A DNA stretch of 64,000 nucleotides from Aurelia coerulea (Eukaryota; Cnidaria; Scyphozoa; Semaeostomeae; Ulmaridae). How positions within the stretch are numbered: the first letter of the stretch is position 1; each line of letters opens with the position of its first letter. The position numbers were made by a program, and so were the translations under genes. Positions 8,984 to 21,800 of this stretch are shown in pieces. The notes below the pieces were generated by a model. It searched no databases and was not told the origin of the DNA. It was given only the letters and a program-made list of their open reading frames with translations. Location of the stretch: contig CM076960.1 in NCBI GenBank assembly GCA_039566865.1, positions 3,410,001 to 3,474,000 on the forward strand. Reading direction: 5' to 3'.

Positions 8984-11971
8984 GTGCAGCATTCTACGTA
9001 GTAAATGTGTGTTAACGCTAAGGCCGCCCATTTTGTCAACATGGACCCCCTGGTTGTGTAATCTCCTGCCCATACCCCTCGCTCCCAGTCCATGCATGCC
9101 TCATCGTGTTTGCATTCTTTCGGTTTGTCCAAATCTTGTTCACGAAATTTGTTTCCAAGATGATATCCGAAGGTATCATTCGCATCAGAATGATGGCTCA
9201 TGAAACAAGGCTTTATTTGAAGATCACTTTATCTCGTCGTGCAGCCATGTTGATGTTGGCCTAAACGAGCATCACAGTTTGTAGTTCTGGACACGCCTTC
9301 CATGGTCTAGGCCATTTGCGATCAAGAACAGCGTGTTATCCATCACTCTCTCCTGGTTGCATTATTCATTGCATTTGTATATCAACTCTATCTGCTATTT
9401 CAATACCTGGAGAAAGACTGAAAGATGATGCCTGAAGTATAATGGGCTAGAAAACCGAAGCTGCGAAGAAGTGTAGCTCAGCTTATAGCCATTATTCCCA
9501 ACCAACATCATCTGGCGCCACTCACACTGTCATATTCACGAACCCAAATTGAAAGAGGCGTTCCATTTGTTGTTATGACCATAAAGTACAAATTTCAAGA
9601 CAATAGAAATGCTTCACAATTTAATGGGCAAGTCTCAACATCACAGGTAGAATTCAAGAAGAAAATGTAAGAATAGCAACTCATTGAAGGCCTGTCATCT
9701 TACTCCTTGACAAAAACACAGATTGCTTTTAATATCTGTCACTTCATCATGGTCAACAACGTTAGCGAAAACTTGTTATATGTAAGTGGAAGTTGATAAT
9801 GAAGCCAGATGAAAGCTACCCAATCAAAAGCAGTCCCAACAGGAGTAAGACATCAAGTACAGTTCCTGAGTAAATTAATTAACGGTGACGTGCTTTGTTT
9901 GGCATTCATCAGTGCAACTCTCAGCCAGACCACAATAACAATACTCTATGTTTCTACATGAATACAAGTGGCAACATTTATTTATGGCTGGTGTACTTCT
10001 GACCACTCAGTTCTACCTTCTCCAAGTCAAATGCTTGTCAGTCGAATATTGGCATTATTTCTTGGGCAATTCATGCGAAGCAGGGATCTCAAATACTGCA
10101 ACTAAAGGTTTATGGCCATGTTACATTCAATTTGAAATGTAGTATTAGCAAAACATGCATTTTATTTGTTGCATCAAATTTTAGTTGCCCTGTTTTTGAT
10201 TGTCAGCAACACAGCAATCAGCTTGTTGTGGTTGAATAATATTGGGGCGCTTAAAACAAAGGAAAAGCACAAATGTACTGTAGTCTACATGAGGTATCAC
10301 AGGAATTTCTACAATGTTGTACTTGTTGCAAGGGAGTATTCTAATGTTGACAGTTGGCTCACTTTCCAAGCTGTACAACAAGATCATCTCAGCAGCTACA
10401 CCAAGAGCCCCACGCAGAATGTCTCAGAATTATGTGCAGTAGGAAATCATCAAATTTTCCAGCACATTCACCATGTGAAAGGAAACCTTTCCCTGTTTTG
10501 TAACCACAACTTATTCTTGCCAGTATGTCTCTTTGACAACCTTTAATCTTATTTGCTTTCAGAGAAGCACAAGTAATGTGTTATATGTGTTATGGGAAAC
10601 AACAACAGTGGCCAATGTTGACAGATAACATGGGCAACCCACCCCCCCCCCCCCTCACCTACCCCATACTTCTTTGTTTTCTTGCAGGTACAGTATACAG
10701 TACTTCCACCAATTATGCAAAGTTTTAGGAAACACAAAAAATTTGAAGACTTTGCAAGGAAGGAGATCTATCTATCTACTGTTTATTTATTTGCAGGCCC
10801 AACAGTCAACCAGCTCTAGGCAAAGCCTTTCGGGCAACTAACAAATATAGCTGACTGCTGGAAAATATTCACAACAAAATGCCACAGAAATACAACAGAA
10901 TGAATTTGTTATCAAAGAGAAAGAATCAGCTAAGTTAGCCTCACACCTGGTACACAATCAAGCATATCAATATACCCCCATTGTCCCACTCATCTAATGT
11001 CTTCTTTGTTGCAGCGAATGTCCCTTGATTTAGGCCAAAAATTGTTCTTAGACCAGCAGATGCTTGTTTTTGCTATTCCTTTCAACAGGTCTACAGGGTT
11101 GCAAGAGACACACAGAGCTCACAAGAAGGACCACATGCAACTGGCTATGTGAGTCAACTTTAAGAAAGATTCAACAACAAAAGGGGACTTTACAAGGACA
11201 TACCAACTGTAGAAATAAGGTACTTCTTAGTGATCCGGTAAAAGGATAACAGCGGACGGTAAGGGGGTAACAACGTTATGTAATGAGAAGGTGGTCCAGT
11301 TCTTTCCATTAGTCCCAGGCTGTGGCTCCTCCTAACTGTCAACTCGTCAACTGTAATTCATAGTTAATCGGTCGGTCGGCAAAAAATCGAAGGCATGCTT
11401 TGGGGGTATCTTGGCAGTAGGGCCACCATCATGGTGGCTCTGAGAATATGATTTTGGTCACAATGGCAATAAAGCCAAATCAATAGTTCTCCGTTATGAT
11501 GGGCGTCATTCAATTAGTCTGTATTTAGCCGGTTTGTTAATTTGTTATGTTTAAAGAAATAGCTGTAACCCATGATCGCCGCAAGACACAAAAGGTCTTG
11601 TTTCAAAGAGATCAGGGCAGCGTTGAAGAGTGTTGAAGCAAGCTGTAACCCATGACAGGGCAGCGTTGAGAAGTGTGGAAATTAGCTGTAACCCATGACC
11701 CCGGCAAGACACCAGTCTTGAGTCAGGGCAGCGTTGAGAAGTGATTGATAAATAAATGAATCTGAAAACTGAAACTGTTGAAGCAAGCTGTAACCTGTGA
11801 CCCCGGCAAGACACCGGTCTTGTTTCAAAGAGGTCAAGGCAGCTATGAAATACAATAAAGTATGTGTACAAATGCCAAAGATACGACCCCAAAAGCTGCC
11901 AATGATAAGTGCAAAGGGTTAATACAGTCTCTTCTTTGTGTCAGGCGTTCTAAGCGGCCGTCAAGCGTTAA
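8984..11971. mobile_element. inserted element, unit 1 (full-length form)
   Basis: This unit starts with a 173-bp end A (8984-9156, GTGCAGCATTCTACG...) and finishes with a 557-bp end B (11415-11971, ...GCGTTAA). Both ends recur in unit 2, A with a single visible difference. Short inverted similarity exists between A (TTAACGCTAAGGCCGCC) and the B end (GCGGCCGTCAAGCGTTAA). End B contains about four imperfect subrepeats of AGCTGTAACCCATGACC...CAAGACACCGGTCTTG. The 9157-11414 interior (2.26 kb) shows no recognisable protein. Class unknown. Confidence 0.6.
9157..11414. other. interior of the inserted element, no gene recognised
   Basis: The open frames here are short and resemble no family I know, including one of 126 codons at 10166-10546. 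Composition is less A/T-run-rich than the satellite. A C13-type homopolymer sits near 10640-10655. It may be transduced host DNA or a noncoding element core. Confidence 0.4.
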
Positions 11972-12825
11972 GTGCAGCATTCTACGTAGTAAATGTGTGT
12001 TAACGCTAAGGCCGCCCATTTTGTCAACATGGACCCCCTGGTTGTGTAATCTCCTGCCCATACCCCTCGCTCCCAGTTCATGCATGCCTCATCGTGTTTG
12101 CATTCTTTCGGTTTGTCCAAATCTTGTTCACGAAATTTGTTTCCCACCCGCCCTCCCTCGAGTGGTTGGTATCGTTTACAACCCCTTAGTCCATTACCCC
12201 GTTGGGTCGTATCTTAAGTCCCGTAATTCGCATATGGATTGCCCAAATAGGCATTCCGTTATCCATTCCAGTAGGGCCACCATCATGGTGGCTCTGAGAA
12301 TATGATTTTGGTCACAATGGCAATAAAGCCAAATCAATAGTTCTCCGTTATGATGGGCGTCATTCAATTAGTCTGTATTTAGCCGGTTTGTTAATTTGTT
12401 ATGTTTAAAGAAATAGCTGTAACCCATGATCGCCGCAAGACACAAAAGGTCTTGTTTCAAAGAGATCAGGGCAGCGTTGAAGAGTGTTGAAGCAAGCTGT
12501 AACCCATGACAGGGCAGCGTTGAGAAGTGTGGAAATTAGCTGTAACCCATGACCCCGGCAAGACACCAGTCTTGAGTCAGGGCAGCGTTGAGAAGTGATT
12601 GATAAATAAATGAATCTGAAAACTGAAACTGTTGAAGCAAGCTGTAACCTGTGACCCCGGCAAGACACCGGTCTTGTTTCAAAGAGGTCAAGGCAGCTAT
12701 GAAATACAATAAAGTATGTGTACAAATGCCAAAGATACGACCCCAAAAGCTGCCAATGATAAGTGCAAAGGGTTAATACAGTCTCTTCTTTGTGTCAGGC
12801 GTTCTAAGCGGCCGTCAAGCGTTAA
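11972..12825. mobile_element. inserted element, unit 2 (short form)
   Basis: It joins head to tail with unit 1 at ...GCGTTAA/GTGCAGC.... It carries end A (11972-12144) and end B (12269-12825). Between them lie only 124 bp (12145-12268), not obviously found in unit 1. B1 and B2 are both 557 bp and look identical. After the last GTTAA the satellite resumes with CCTTACTTTTTGCCC. Confidence 0.65.
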
Positions 12826-15800
12826 CCTTACTTTTTGCCCAAAAGTCAGTAATTTCAAAATGGGCCTATTTTTGCAAAAAAGCAAAGGCTATAGCCTTAC
12901 TTTTTGCCCAAAATTCAGTAATTTCACAATGGGCCTATTTTTGCAAAAAAGCAAAGGCTATAGCCTTACTTTTTGGCCAAAAATCAGTAATTTCAAAATG
13001 GGCCTATTTTTTGCAAAAAAGCAAAGGCTATAGCCTTACTTTTTGCCCAAAAATCAGTAATTTCAAAATGGGCCTATTTTTGCAAAAAAGCAAAGGCTAT
13101 AGCCTTACTTTTTGCCCAAAAATCAGTAATTTCAAAATGGGCCTATTTTTGCAAAAAGCAAAGGCTATAGCCTCACTTTTTGCCCAAAAATCAGTAATTT
13201 CACAATGGGCCTATTTTTGCAAAAAAGCAAAGGCTATAGCCTTACTTTTTGCCCAAAAATCTGTAATTTCTAAATGGGCATATTTTTGCAAAAAAGCAAA
13301 GGCTATAGCCTTACTTTTTGCCCAAATATCTGTAATTTCTAAATGGGCCTATTTTTGCAAAAAAGCAAAGGCTATAGCCTTACTTTTTGCCCAACAATCA
13401 GTAATTTCAAAATGGGCCTATTTTTGCAAAAGAGCAAGGGCTATAGCCTTACTTTTCGCCCAAAAATCAGTAATTTCACAATGGGCCTATTTTTGCTAAA
13501 AAGCAAAGGCTATAGCCTTACTTTTTGCCCAAAAATCAGTAATTTCAAAATGGGCCTATTTTTGCAAAAAAGCAAAGGCTATAGCCTTACTTTTTGCCTA
13601 AAAATCAGTAATTTTAAAATGGGCATATTTTTGCAAAAAAGCAAAGGCTATAGCCTTACTTTTTGCCCAAAAATCAGTAATTTCAAAATGGCCCTATTTT
13701 TGCAAAAAAGCAAAGGCTATAGCCTTACTTTTTGCCCAAAAATCAGTAATTCCAAAATGGGCCTATTTTTGCAACAAAGCAAAGGCTATAGCCTTACTTT
13801 TTGCCCAAAAATCAGTAATTTCAAAATGGGCCTATTTTTGAAAAAAAGCAAAGGCTATAGCCTTACTTTTTGCACAAGAATCAGTAATTTCAAAATGGGC
13901 CTATTTTTGCAAAAAAGCAAAGGCTATAGCATTACTTTTTGCCCCAAAATCAGTAATTTAAAAATGGGCCTATTTTTGCAAAAAAGCAAAGGCTATAGCC
14001 TTACTTTTTGCCCAAAAATCAGTAATTTCACAATGAGCCTATTTTTGCAAAATAGCAAAGGCTATAGCCTTACTTTTTGCCCAAAAATCAGTAATTTCAC
14101 AATGGGCCTATTTTTGCAAAAAAGCAAAGGCTATAGCCTTACTTTTTGCGCAAAAATCAGTAATTTCACAATGGGCCTATTTTTGCAAAAAAGCAAAGGC
14201 TATAGCCTTACTTTTTGCCCAAAAATCAGTAATTTCACAATGGGCCTATTTTTGCTAAAAAGCAAAGGCTATAGCCTTACTTTTTGCCCAAAAATCAGTA
14301 ATTTCAAAATGGGCCTATTTTTGCAAAAAAGCAAAGGCTATAGCCTTACTTTTTGCCTAAAAATCAGTAATTTTAAAATGGGCCTATTTTTGCAAAAAAG
14401 CAAAGGCTATAGCCTTACTTTTTGCCCAAAAATCAGTAATTTCAAAATGGGCCTATTTTTGCAAAAAAGCAAAGGCTATAGCCTTACTTTTTGCCCAAAA
14501 ATCAGTAATTTCAAAATGGGCCTATTTTTGCAAAAAAGCAAAGGCTATAGCCTTACTTTTTGCCCAAAAGTCAGTAATTTCAAAATGGGCCTATTTTTGC
14601 AAAAAAGCAAAGGCTATAGCCTTACTTTTTGCCCAAAATTCAGTAATTTCACAATGGGCCTATTTTTGCAAAAAAGCAAAGGCTATAGCCTTACTTTTTG
14701 CCCAAAAATCAGTAATTTCAAAATGGGCCTATTTTTGCAAAAAAGCAAAGGCTATAGCCTTACTTTTTGCCCAAAAATCAGTAATTTCAAAATGGGCCTA
14801 TTTTTGCAAAAAAGCAAAGGCTATAGCCTTACTTTTTGCCCAAAAATCAGTAATTTCAAAATGGGCCTATTTTTGCAAAAAGCATAGGCTATAGCCTCAC
14901 TTTTTGCCCAAAAATCAGTAATTTCACAATGGGCCTATTTTTGCAAAAAAGCAAAGGCTATAGCCTTACTTTTTGCCCAAAAATCTGTAATTTCTAAATG
15001 GGCCTATTTTTGCAAAAAAGCAAAGGCTATAGCCTTACTTTTTGCCCAACAATCAGTAATTTCAAAATGGGCCTATTTTTGCAAAAAAAGCAAAGGCTAT
15101 AGCCTTACTTTTTGCCCAAAAATCAGTAATTTCACAATGGGCCTATTTTTGCTAAAAAGCAAAGGCTATAGCCTTACTTTTTGCCCAAAAATCAGTAATT
15201 TCAAAATGGGCCTATTTTTGCAAAAAAGCAAAGGCTATAGCCTTACTTTTTGCCTAAAAATCAGTAATTTTAAAATGGGCATATTTTTGCAAAAAAGCAA
15301 AGGCTATAGCCTTACTTTTTGCCCAAATATCAGTAATTTCAAAATGGGCCTATTTTTGCAAAAAAGCAAAGGCTATAGCCTTACTTTTTGCCCAAAAATC
15401 AGTAATTCCAAAATGGGCCTATTTTTGCAACAAAGCAAAGGCTATAGCCTTACTTTTTGCCAAAAAATCAGTAATTTCAAAATGGGCCTATTTTTGAAAA
15501 AAAGCAAAGGCTATAGCCTTACTTTTTGCACAAGAATCAGTAATTTCAAAATGGGCCTATTTTTGCAAAAAAGCAAAGGCTATAGCATTACTTTTTGCCC
15601 CAAAATCAGTAATTTAAAAATGGGCCTATTTTTGCAAAAAAGCAAAGGCTATAGCCTTACTTTTTGCCCAAAAATCAGTAATTTCACAATGAGCCTATTT
15701 TTGCAAAAAAGCAAAGGCTATAGCCTTACTTTTTGCCTGAAAATCAGTAATTTCACAATGAGCCTATTTTTGCAAAAAAGCAAAAGCTATAGCCTTACTT

Positions 15801-18800
15801 TTTGCCCAAAAATCAGTAATTTCAAAATGGGCCTATTTTTGCAAAAAAGCAAAGGCTATAGCCTTACTTTTTGCCTAAAAATCAGTAATTTTAAAATGGG
15901 CATATTTTTGCAAAAAAGCAAAGGCTATAGCCTTACTTTTTGCCCAAGAATCAGTAATTTCAAAATGGGTCTATTTTTGCAAAAAGCAAAGGCTATAGCC
16001 TCACTTTTTGCCCAAAAATCAGTAATTTCACAATGGGCCTATTTTTGCAAAAAAGCAAAGGCTATAGCCTTACTTTTTGCCCAAAAATCTGTAATTTCTA
16101 AATGGGCATATTTTTGCAAAAAAGCAAAGGCTATAGCCTTACTTTTTGCCCAAATATCAGTAATTTCAAAATGGGCCTATTTTTGCAAAAAAGCAAAGGC
16201 TATAGCCTTACTTTTTGCCTAAAAATCAGTAATTTTAAAATGGGCCTATTTTTGCAAAAAAGCAAAGGCTATAGCCTTACTTTTTGCCCAAAAATCAGTA
16301 ATTTCAAAATGGGCCTATTTTTGCAAAAAAGCAAAGGCTATAGCCTTACTTTTTGCCCAAAAATCAGTAATTTCAAAATGGGCCTATTTTTGCAAAAAAG
16401 CAAAGGCTATAGCCTTACTTTTTGCCCAAAAGTCAGTAATTTCAAAATGGGCCTATTTTTTCAAAAAAGCAAAGGCTATAGCCTTACTTTTTGCCCAAAA
16501 TTCAGTAATTTCACAATGGGCCTATTTTTGCAAAAAAGCAAAGGCTATAGCCTTACTTTTTGCCCAAAAATCAGTAATTTCAAAATGGCCCTATTTTTGC
16601 AAAAAAGCAAAGGCTATAGCCTTACTTTTTGCCCAAAAATCAGTAATTCCAAAATGGGCCTATTTTTGCAACAAAGCAAAGGCTATAGCCTTACTTTTTG
16701 CCCAAAAATCAGTAATTTCAAAATGGGCCTATTTTTGAAAAAAAGCAAAGGCTATAGCCTTACTTTTTGCACAAGAATCAGTAATTTCAAAATGGGCCTA
16801 TTTTTGCAAAAAAGCAAAGGCTATAGCATTACTTTTTGCCCCAAAATCAGTAATTTAAAAATGGGCCTATTTTTGCAAAAAAGCAAAGGCTATAGCCTTA
16901 CTTTTTGCCCAAAAATCAGTAATTTCACAATGAGCCTATTTTTGCAAAAAAGCAAAGGCTATAGCCTTACTTTTTGCCCAAAAATCAGTAATTTCACAAT
17001 GGGCCTATTTTTGCAAAAAAGCAAAGGCTATAGCCTTACTTTTTGCTCAAAAATCAGTAATTTCACAATGGGCCTATTTTTGCAAAATAGCAAAGGCTAT
17101 AGCCTTACTTTTTGCCCAAAAATCAGTAATTTCACAATGGGCCTATTTTTGCTAAAAAGCAAAGGCTATAGCCTTACTTTTTGCCCAAAAATCAGTAATT
17201 TCAAAATGGGCCTATTTTTGCAAAAAAGCAAAGGCTATAGCCTTACTTTTTGCCTAAAAATCAGTAATTTTAAAATGGGCCTATTTTTGCAAAAAAGCAA
17301 AGGCTATAGCCTTACTTTTTGCCCAAAAATCAGTAATTTCAAAATGGGCCTATTTTTGCAAAAAAGCAAAGGCTATAGCCTTACTTTTTGCCCAAAAATC
17401 AGTAATTTCAAAATGGGCCTATTTTTGCAAAAAAGCAAAGGCTATAGCCTTACTTTTTGCCCAAAAGTCAGTAATTTCAAAATGGGCCTATTTTTGCAAA
17501 AAAGCAAAGGCTATAGCCTTACTTTTTGCCCAAAATTCAGTAATTTCACAATGGGCCTATTTTTGCAAAAAAGCAAAGGCTATAGCCTTACTTTTTGCCC
17601 AAAAATCAGTAATTTCAAAATGGGCCTATTTTTGCAAAAAAGCAAAGGCTATAGCCTTACTTTTTGCCCAAAAATCAGTAATTTCAAAATGGGCCTATTT
17701 TTGCAAAAAAGCAAAGGCTATAGCCTTACTTTTTGCCCAAAAATCAGTAATTTCAAAATGGGCCTATTTTTGCAAAAAAGCAAAGGCTATAGCCTTACTT
17801 TTTGCCCAAAAATCAGTAATTTCACAATGGGCCTATTTTTGCAAAAAAGCAAAGGCTATAGCCTTACTTTTTGCCCAAAAATCTGTAATTTCTAAATGGG
17901 CATATTTTTGCAAAAAAGCAAAGGCTATAGCCTTACTTTTTGCCCAAAAATCAGTAATTTCAAAATGGGCCTATTTTTGCAAAAAAGCAAAGGCTATAGC
18001 CTTACTTTTTGCCCAAAAATCAGTAATTTCACAATGGGCCTATTTTTGCTAAAAAGCAAAGGCTATAGCCTTACTTTTTGCCCAAAAATCAGTAATTTCA
18101 AAATGGGCCTATTTTTGCAAAAAAGCAAAGGCTATAGCCTTACTTTTTGCCTAAAAATCAGTAATTTTAAAATGGGCCTATTTTTGCAAAAAAGCAAAGG
18201 CTATAGCCTTACTTTTTGCCCAAAAATCAGTAATTTCAAAATGGGCCTATTTTTGCAAAAAAGCAAAGGCTATAGCCTTACTTTTTGCCCAAAAATCAGT
18301 ACTTCCAAAATGGGCCTATTTTTGCAACAAAGCAAAGGCTATAGCCTTACTTTTTGCCAAAAAATCAGTAATTTCAAAATGGGCCTATTTTTGAAAAAAA
18401 GCAAAGGCTATAGCCTTACTTTTTGCACAAGAATCAGTAATTTCAAAATGGGCCTATTTTTGCAAAAAAGCAAAGGCTATAGCATTACTTTTTGCCCCAA
18501 AATCAGTAATTTAAAAATGGGCCTATTTTTGCAAAAAAGCAAAGGCTATAGCCTTACTTTTTGCCCAAAAATCAGTAATTTCACAATGAGCCTATTTTTG
18601 CAAAAAAGCAAAGGCTATAGCCTTACTTTTTGCCTGAAAATCAGTAATTTCACAATGAGCCTATTTTTGCAAAAAAGCAAAAGCTATAGCCTTACTTTTT
18701 GCCCAAAAATCAGTAATTTCAAAATGGGCCTATTTTTGCAAAAAAGCAAAGGCTATAGCCTTACTTTTTGCCTAAAAATCAGTAATTTTAAAATGGGCCT

Positions 18801-21800
18801 ATTTTTGCAAAAAAGCAAAGGCTATAGCCTTACTTTTTGCCCAAAAATCAGTAATTTCAAAATGGCCCTATTTTTGCAAAAAAGCAAAGGCTATAGCCTT
18901 ACTTTTTGCCCAAAAATCAGTAATTCCAAAATGGGCCTATTTTTGCAAAAAAGCAAAGGCTATAGCATTACTTTTTGCCCCAAAATCAGTAATTTAAAAA
19001 TGGGCCTATTTTTGCAAAAAAGCAAAGGCTATAGCCTTACTTTTTGCCCAAAAATCAGTAATTTCACAATGAGCCTATTTTTGCAAAAAAGCAAAGGCTA
19101 TAGCCTTACTTTTTGCCCAAAAATCAGTAATTTCACAATGGGCCTATTTTTGCAAAAAAGCAAAGGCTATAGCCTTACTTTTTGCGCAAAAATCAGTAAT
19201 TTCACAATGGGCCTATTTTTGCAAAAAAGCAAAGGCTATAGCCTTACTTTTTGCCCAAAAATCAGTAATTTCACAATGGGCCTATTTTTGCTAAAAAGCA
19301 AAGGCTATAGCCTTACTTTTTGCCCAAAAATCAGTAATTTCAAAATGGGCCTATTTTTGCAAAAAAGCAAAGGCTATAGCCTTACTTTTTGCCTAAAAAT
19401 CAGTAATTTTAAAATGGGCCTATTTTTGCAAAAAAGCAAAGGCTATAGCCTTACTTTTTGCCCAAAAATCAGTAATTTCAAAATGGGCCTATTTTTGCAA
19501 AAAAGCAAAGGCTATAGCCTTACTTTTTGCCCAAAAATCAGTAATTTCAAAATGGGCCTATTTTTGCAAAAAAGCAAAGGCTATAGCCTTACTTTTTGCC
19601 CGAAAGTCAGTAATTTCAAAATGGGCCTATTTTTGCAAAAAAGCAAAGGCTATAGCCTTACTTTTTGCCCAAAATTCAGTAATTTCACAATGGGCCTATT
19701 TTTGCAAAAAAGCAAAGGCTATAGCCTTACTTTTTGCCCAAAAATCAGTAATTTCAAAATGGGCCTATTTTTGCAAAAAAGCAAAGGCTATAGCCTTACT
19801 TTTTGCCCAAAAATCAGTAATTTCAAAATGGGCCTATTTTTGCAAAAAAGCAAAGGCTATAGCCTTACTTTTTGCCCAAGAATCAGTAATTTCAAAATGG
19901 GTCTATTTTTGCAAAAAGCAAAGGCTATAGCCTCACTTTTTGCCCAAAAATCAGTAATTTCACAATTGGCCTATTTTTGCAAAAAAGCAAAGGCTATAGC
20001 CTTACTTTTTGCCCAAAAATCTGTAATTTCTAAATGGGCATATTTTTGCAAAAAAGCAAAGGCTATAGCCTTACTTTTTGCCCAAATATCAGTAATTTCA
20101 AAATGGGCCTATTTTTGCAAAAAAAGCAAAGGCTATAGCCTTACTTTTTGCCCAAAAATCAGTAATTTCAAAATGGGCCTATTTTTGCTAAAAAGCAAAG
20201 GCTATAGCCTTACTTTTTGCCCAAAAATCAGTAATTTCAAAATGGGCCTATTTTTGCAAAAAAGCAAAGGCTATAGCCTTACTTTTTGCCTAAAAATCAG
20301 TAATTTTAAAATGGGCATATTTTTGCAAAAAAGCAAAGGCTATAGCCTTACTTTTTGCCCAAAAATCAGTAATTTCAAAATGGGCCTATTTTTGCAAAAA
20401 AGCAAAGGCTATAGCCTTACTTTTTGCCCAAAAATCAGTAATTCCAAAATGGGCCTATTTTTGCAACAAAGCAAAGGCTATAGCCTTACTTTTTGCCAAA
20501 AAATCAGTAATTTCAAAATGGGCCTATTTTTGAAAAAAAGCAAAGGCTATAGCCTTACTTTTTGCACAAGAATCAGTAATTTCAAAATGGGCCTATTTTT
20601 GCAAAAAAGCAAAGGCTATAGCATTACTTTTTGCCCCAAAATCAGTAATTTAAAAATGGGCCTATTTTTGCAAAAAAGCAAAGGCTATAGCCTTACTTTT
20701 TGCCCAAAAATCAGTAATTTCACAATGAGCCTATTTTTGCAAAAAAGCAAAGGCTATAGCCTTACTTTTTGCCTGAAAATCAGTAATTTCACAATGAGCC
20801 TATTTTTGCAAAAAAGCAAAAGCTATAGCCTTACTTTTTGCCCAAAAATCAGTAATTTCAAAATGGGCCTATTTTTGCAAAAAAGCAAAGGCTATAGCCT
20901 TACTTTTTGCCTAAAAATCAGTAATTTTAAAATGGGCATATTTTTGCAAAAAAGCAAAGGCTATAGCCTTACTTTTTGCCCAAAAATCAGTAATTTCAAA
21001 ATGGGCCTATTTTTGCAAAAAAGCAAAGGCTATAGCCTTACTTTTTGCCCAAAAATCAGTAATTCCAAAATGGGCCTATTTTTGCAAAAAAGCAAAGGCT
21101 ATAGCCTTACTTTTTGCCCAAAAATCAGTAATTTCAAAATGGGCCTATTTTTGAAAAAAAGCAAAGGCTATAGCCTTACTTTTTGCCCAAAAATCAGTAA
21201 TTTCAAAATGGGCCTATTTTTGCAAAAAAGCAAAGGCTATAGCATTACTTTTTGCCCAAAAATCAGTAATTTAAAAATGGGCCTATTTTTGCAAAAAAGC
21301 AAAGGCTATAGACTTACTTTTTGCCCAAAAATCAGTAATTTCACAATGAGCCTATTTTTGCAAAAAAGCAAAGGCTATAGCCTTACTTTTTGCCCAAAAA
21401 TCAGTAATTTCACAATGAGCCTATTTTTGCAAAAAAGCAAAAGCTATAGCCTTACTTTTTGCCCAAAAATCAGTAATTTCAAAATGGGCCTATTTTTGCA
21501 AAAAAAGCAAAGGCTATAACCTTACTTTTTGCCCAAAAATCAGTAATTTCACAATGGGCCTATTTTTGCTAAAAAGCAAAAGCTATAGTCTTAATTTTTG
21601 CCCAAAAATCAGTAATTTCAAAATGGGCCTATTTTTGCAAAAAAGCAAAGGCTATAGCCCTTTTTTTTGCCTAAAAATCAGTAATTTCAAAATGGGCATA
21701 TTTTTGCAAAAAAGCAAAGGCTATAGCCTTACTTTTTGCCCAAAAATCAGTAATTTCAAAATGGGTCTATTTTTGCAAAAAAGCAAAGGCTATAGCCTTC

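Noticed and set aside
10166..10546. 126-codon open frame in the inserted element
   Set aside because: No recognisable family, no conserved motif and isolated. The length is unremarkable by chance.
8984..12825. LTR retrotransposon, because of direct terminal repeats
   Set aside because: The repeats are ordered A...B-A...B rather than LTR-internal-LTR. There is no target duplication, no primer-binding site and no gag/pol was recognised.
12810..12840. piggyBac-type insertion at TTAA (GCGTTAACCTTAC at the right junction)
   Set aside because: The left junction is GGCTATAG/GTGCAG with no TTAA. The flanks rejoin without using that tetramer.
17896..21519. A 1207-residue repeat protein
   Set aside because: The open frame is explained by a 69-bp unit lacking stops in two frames. 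It has no start context, introns or constraint, and frame switches occur at 1-nt indels.
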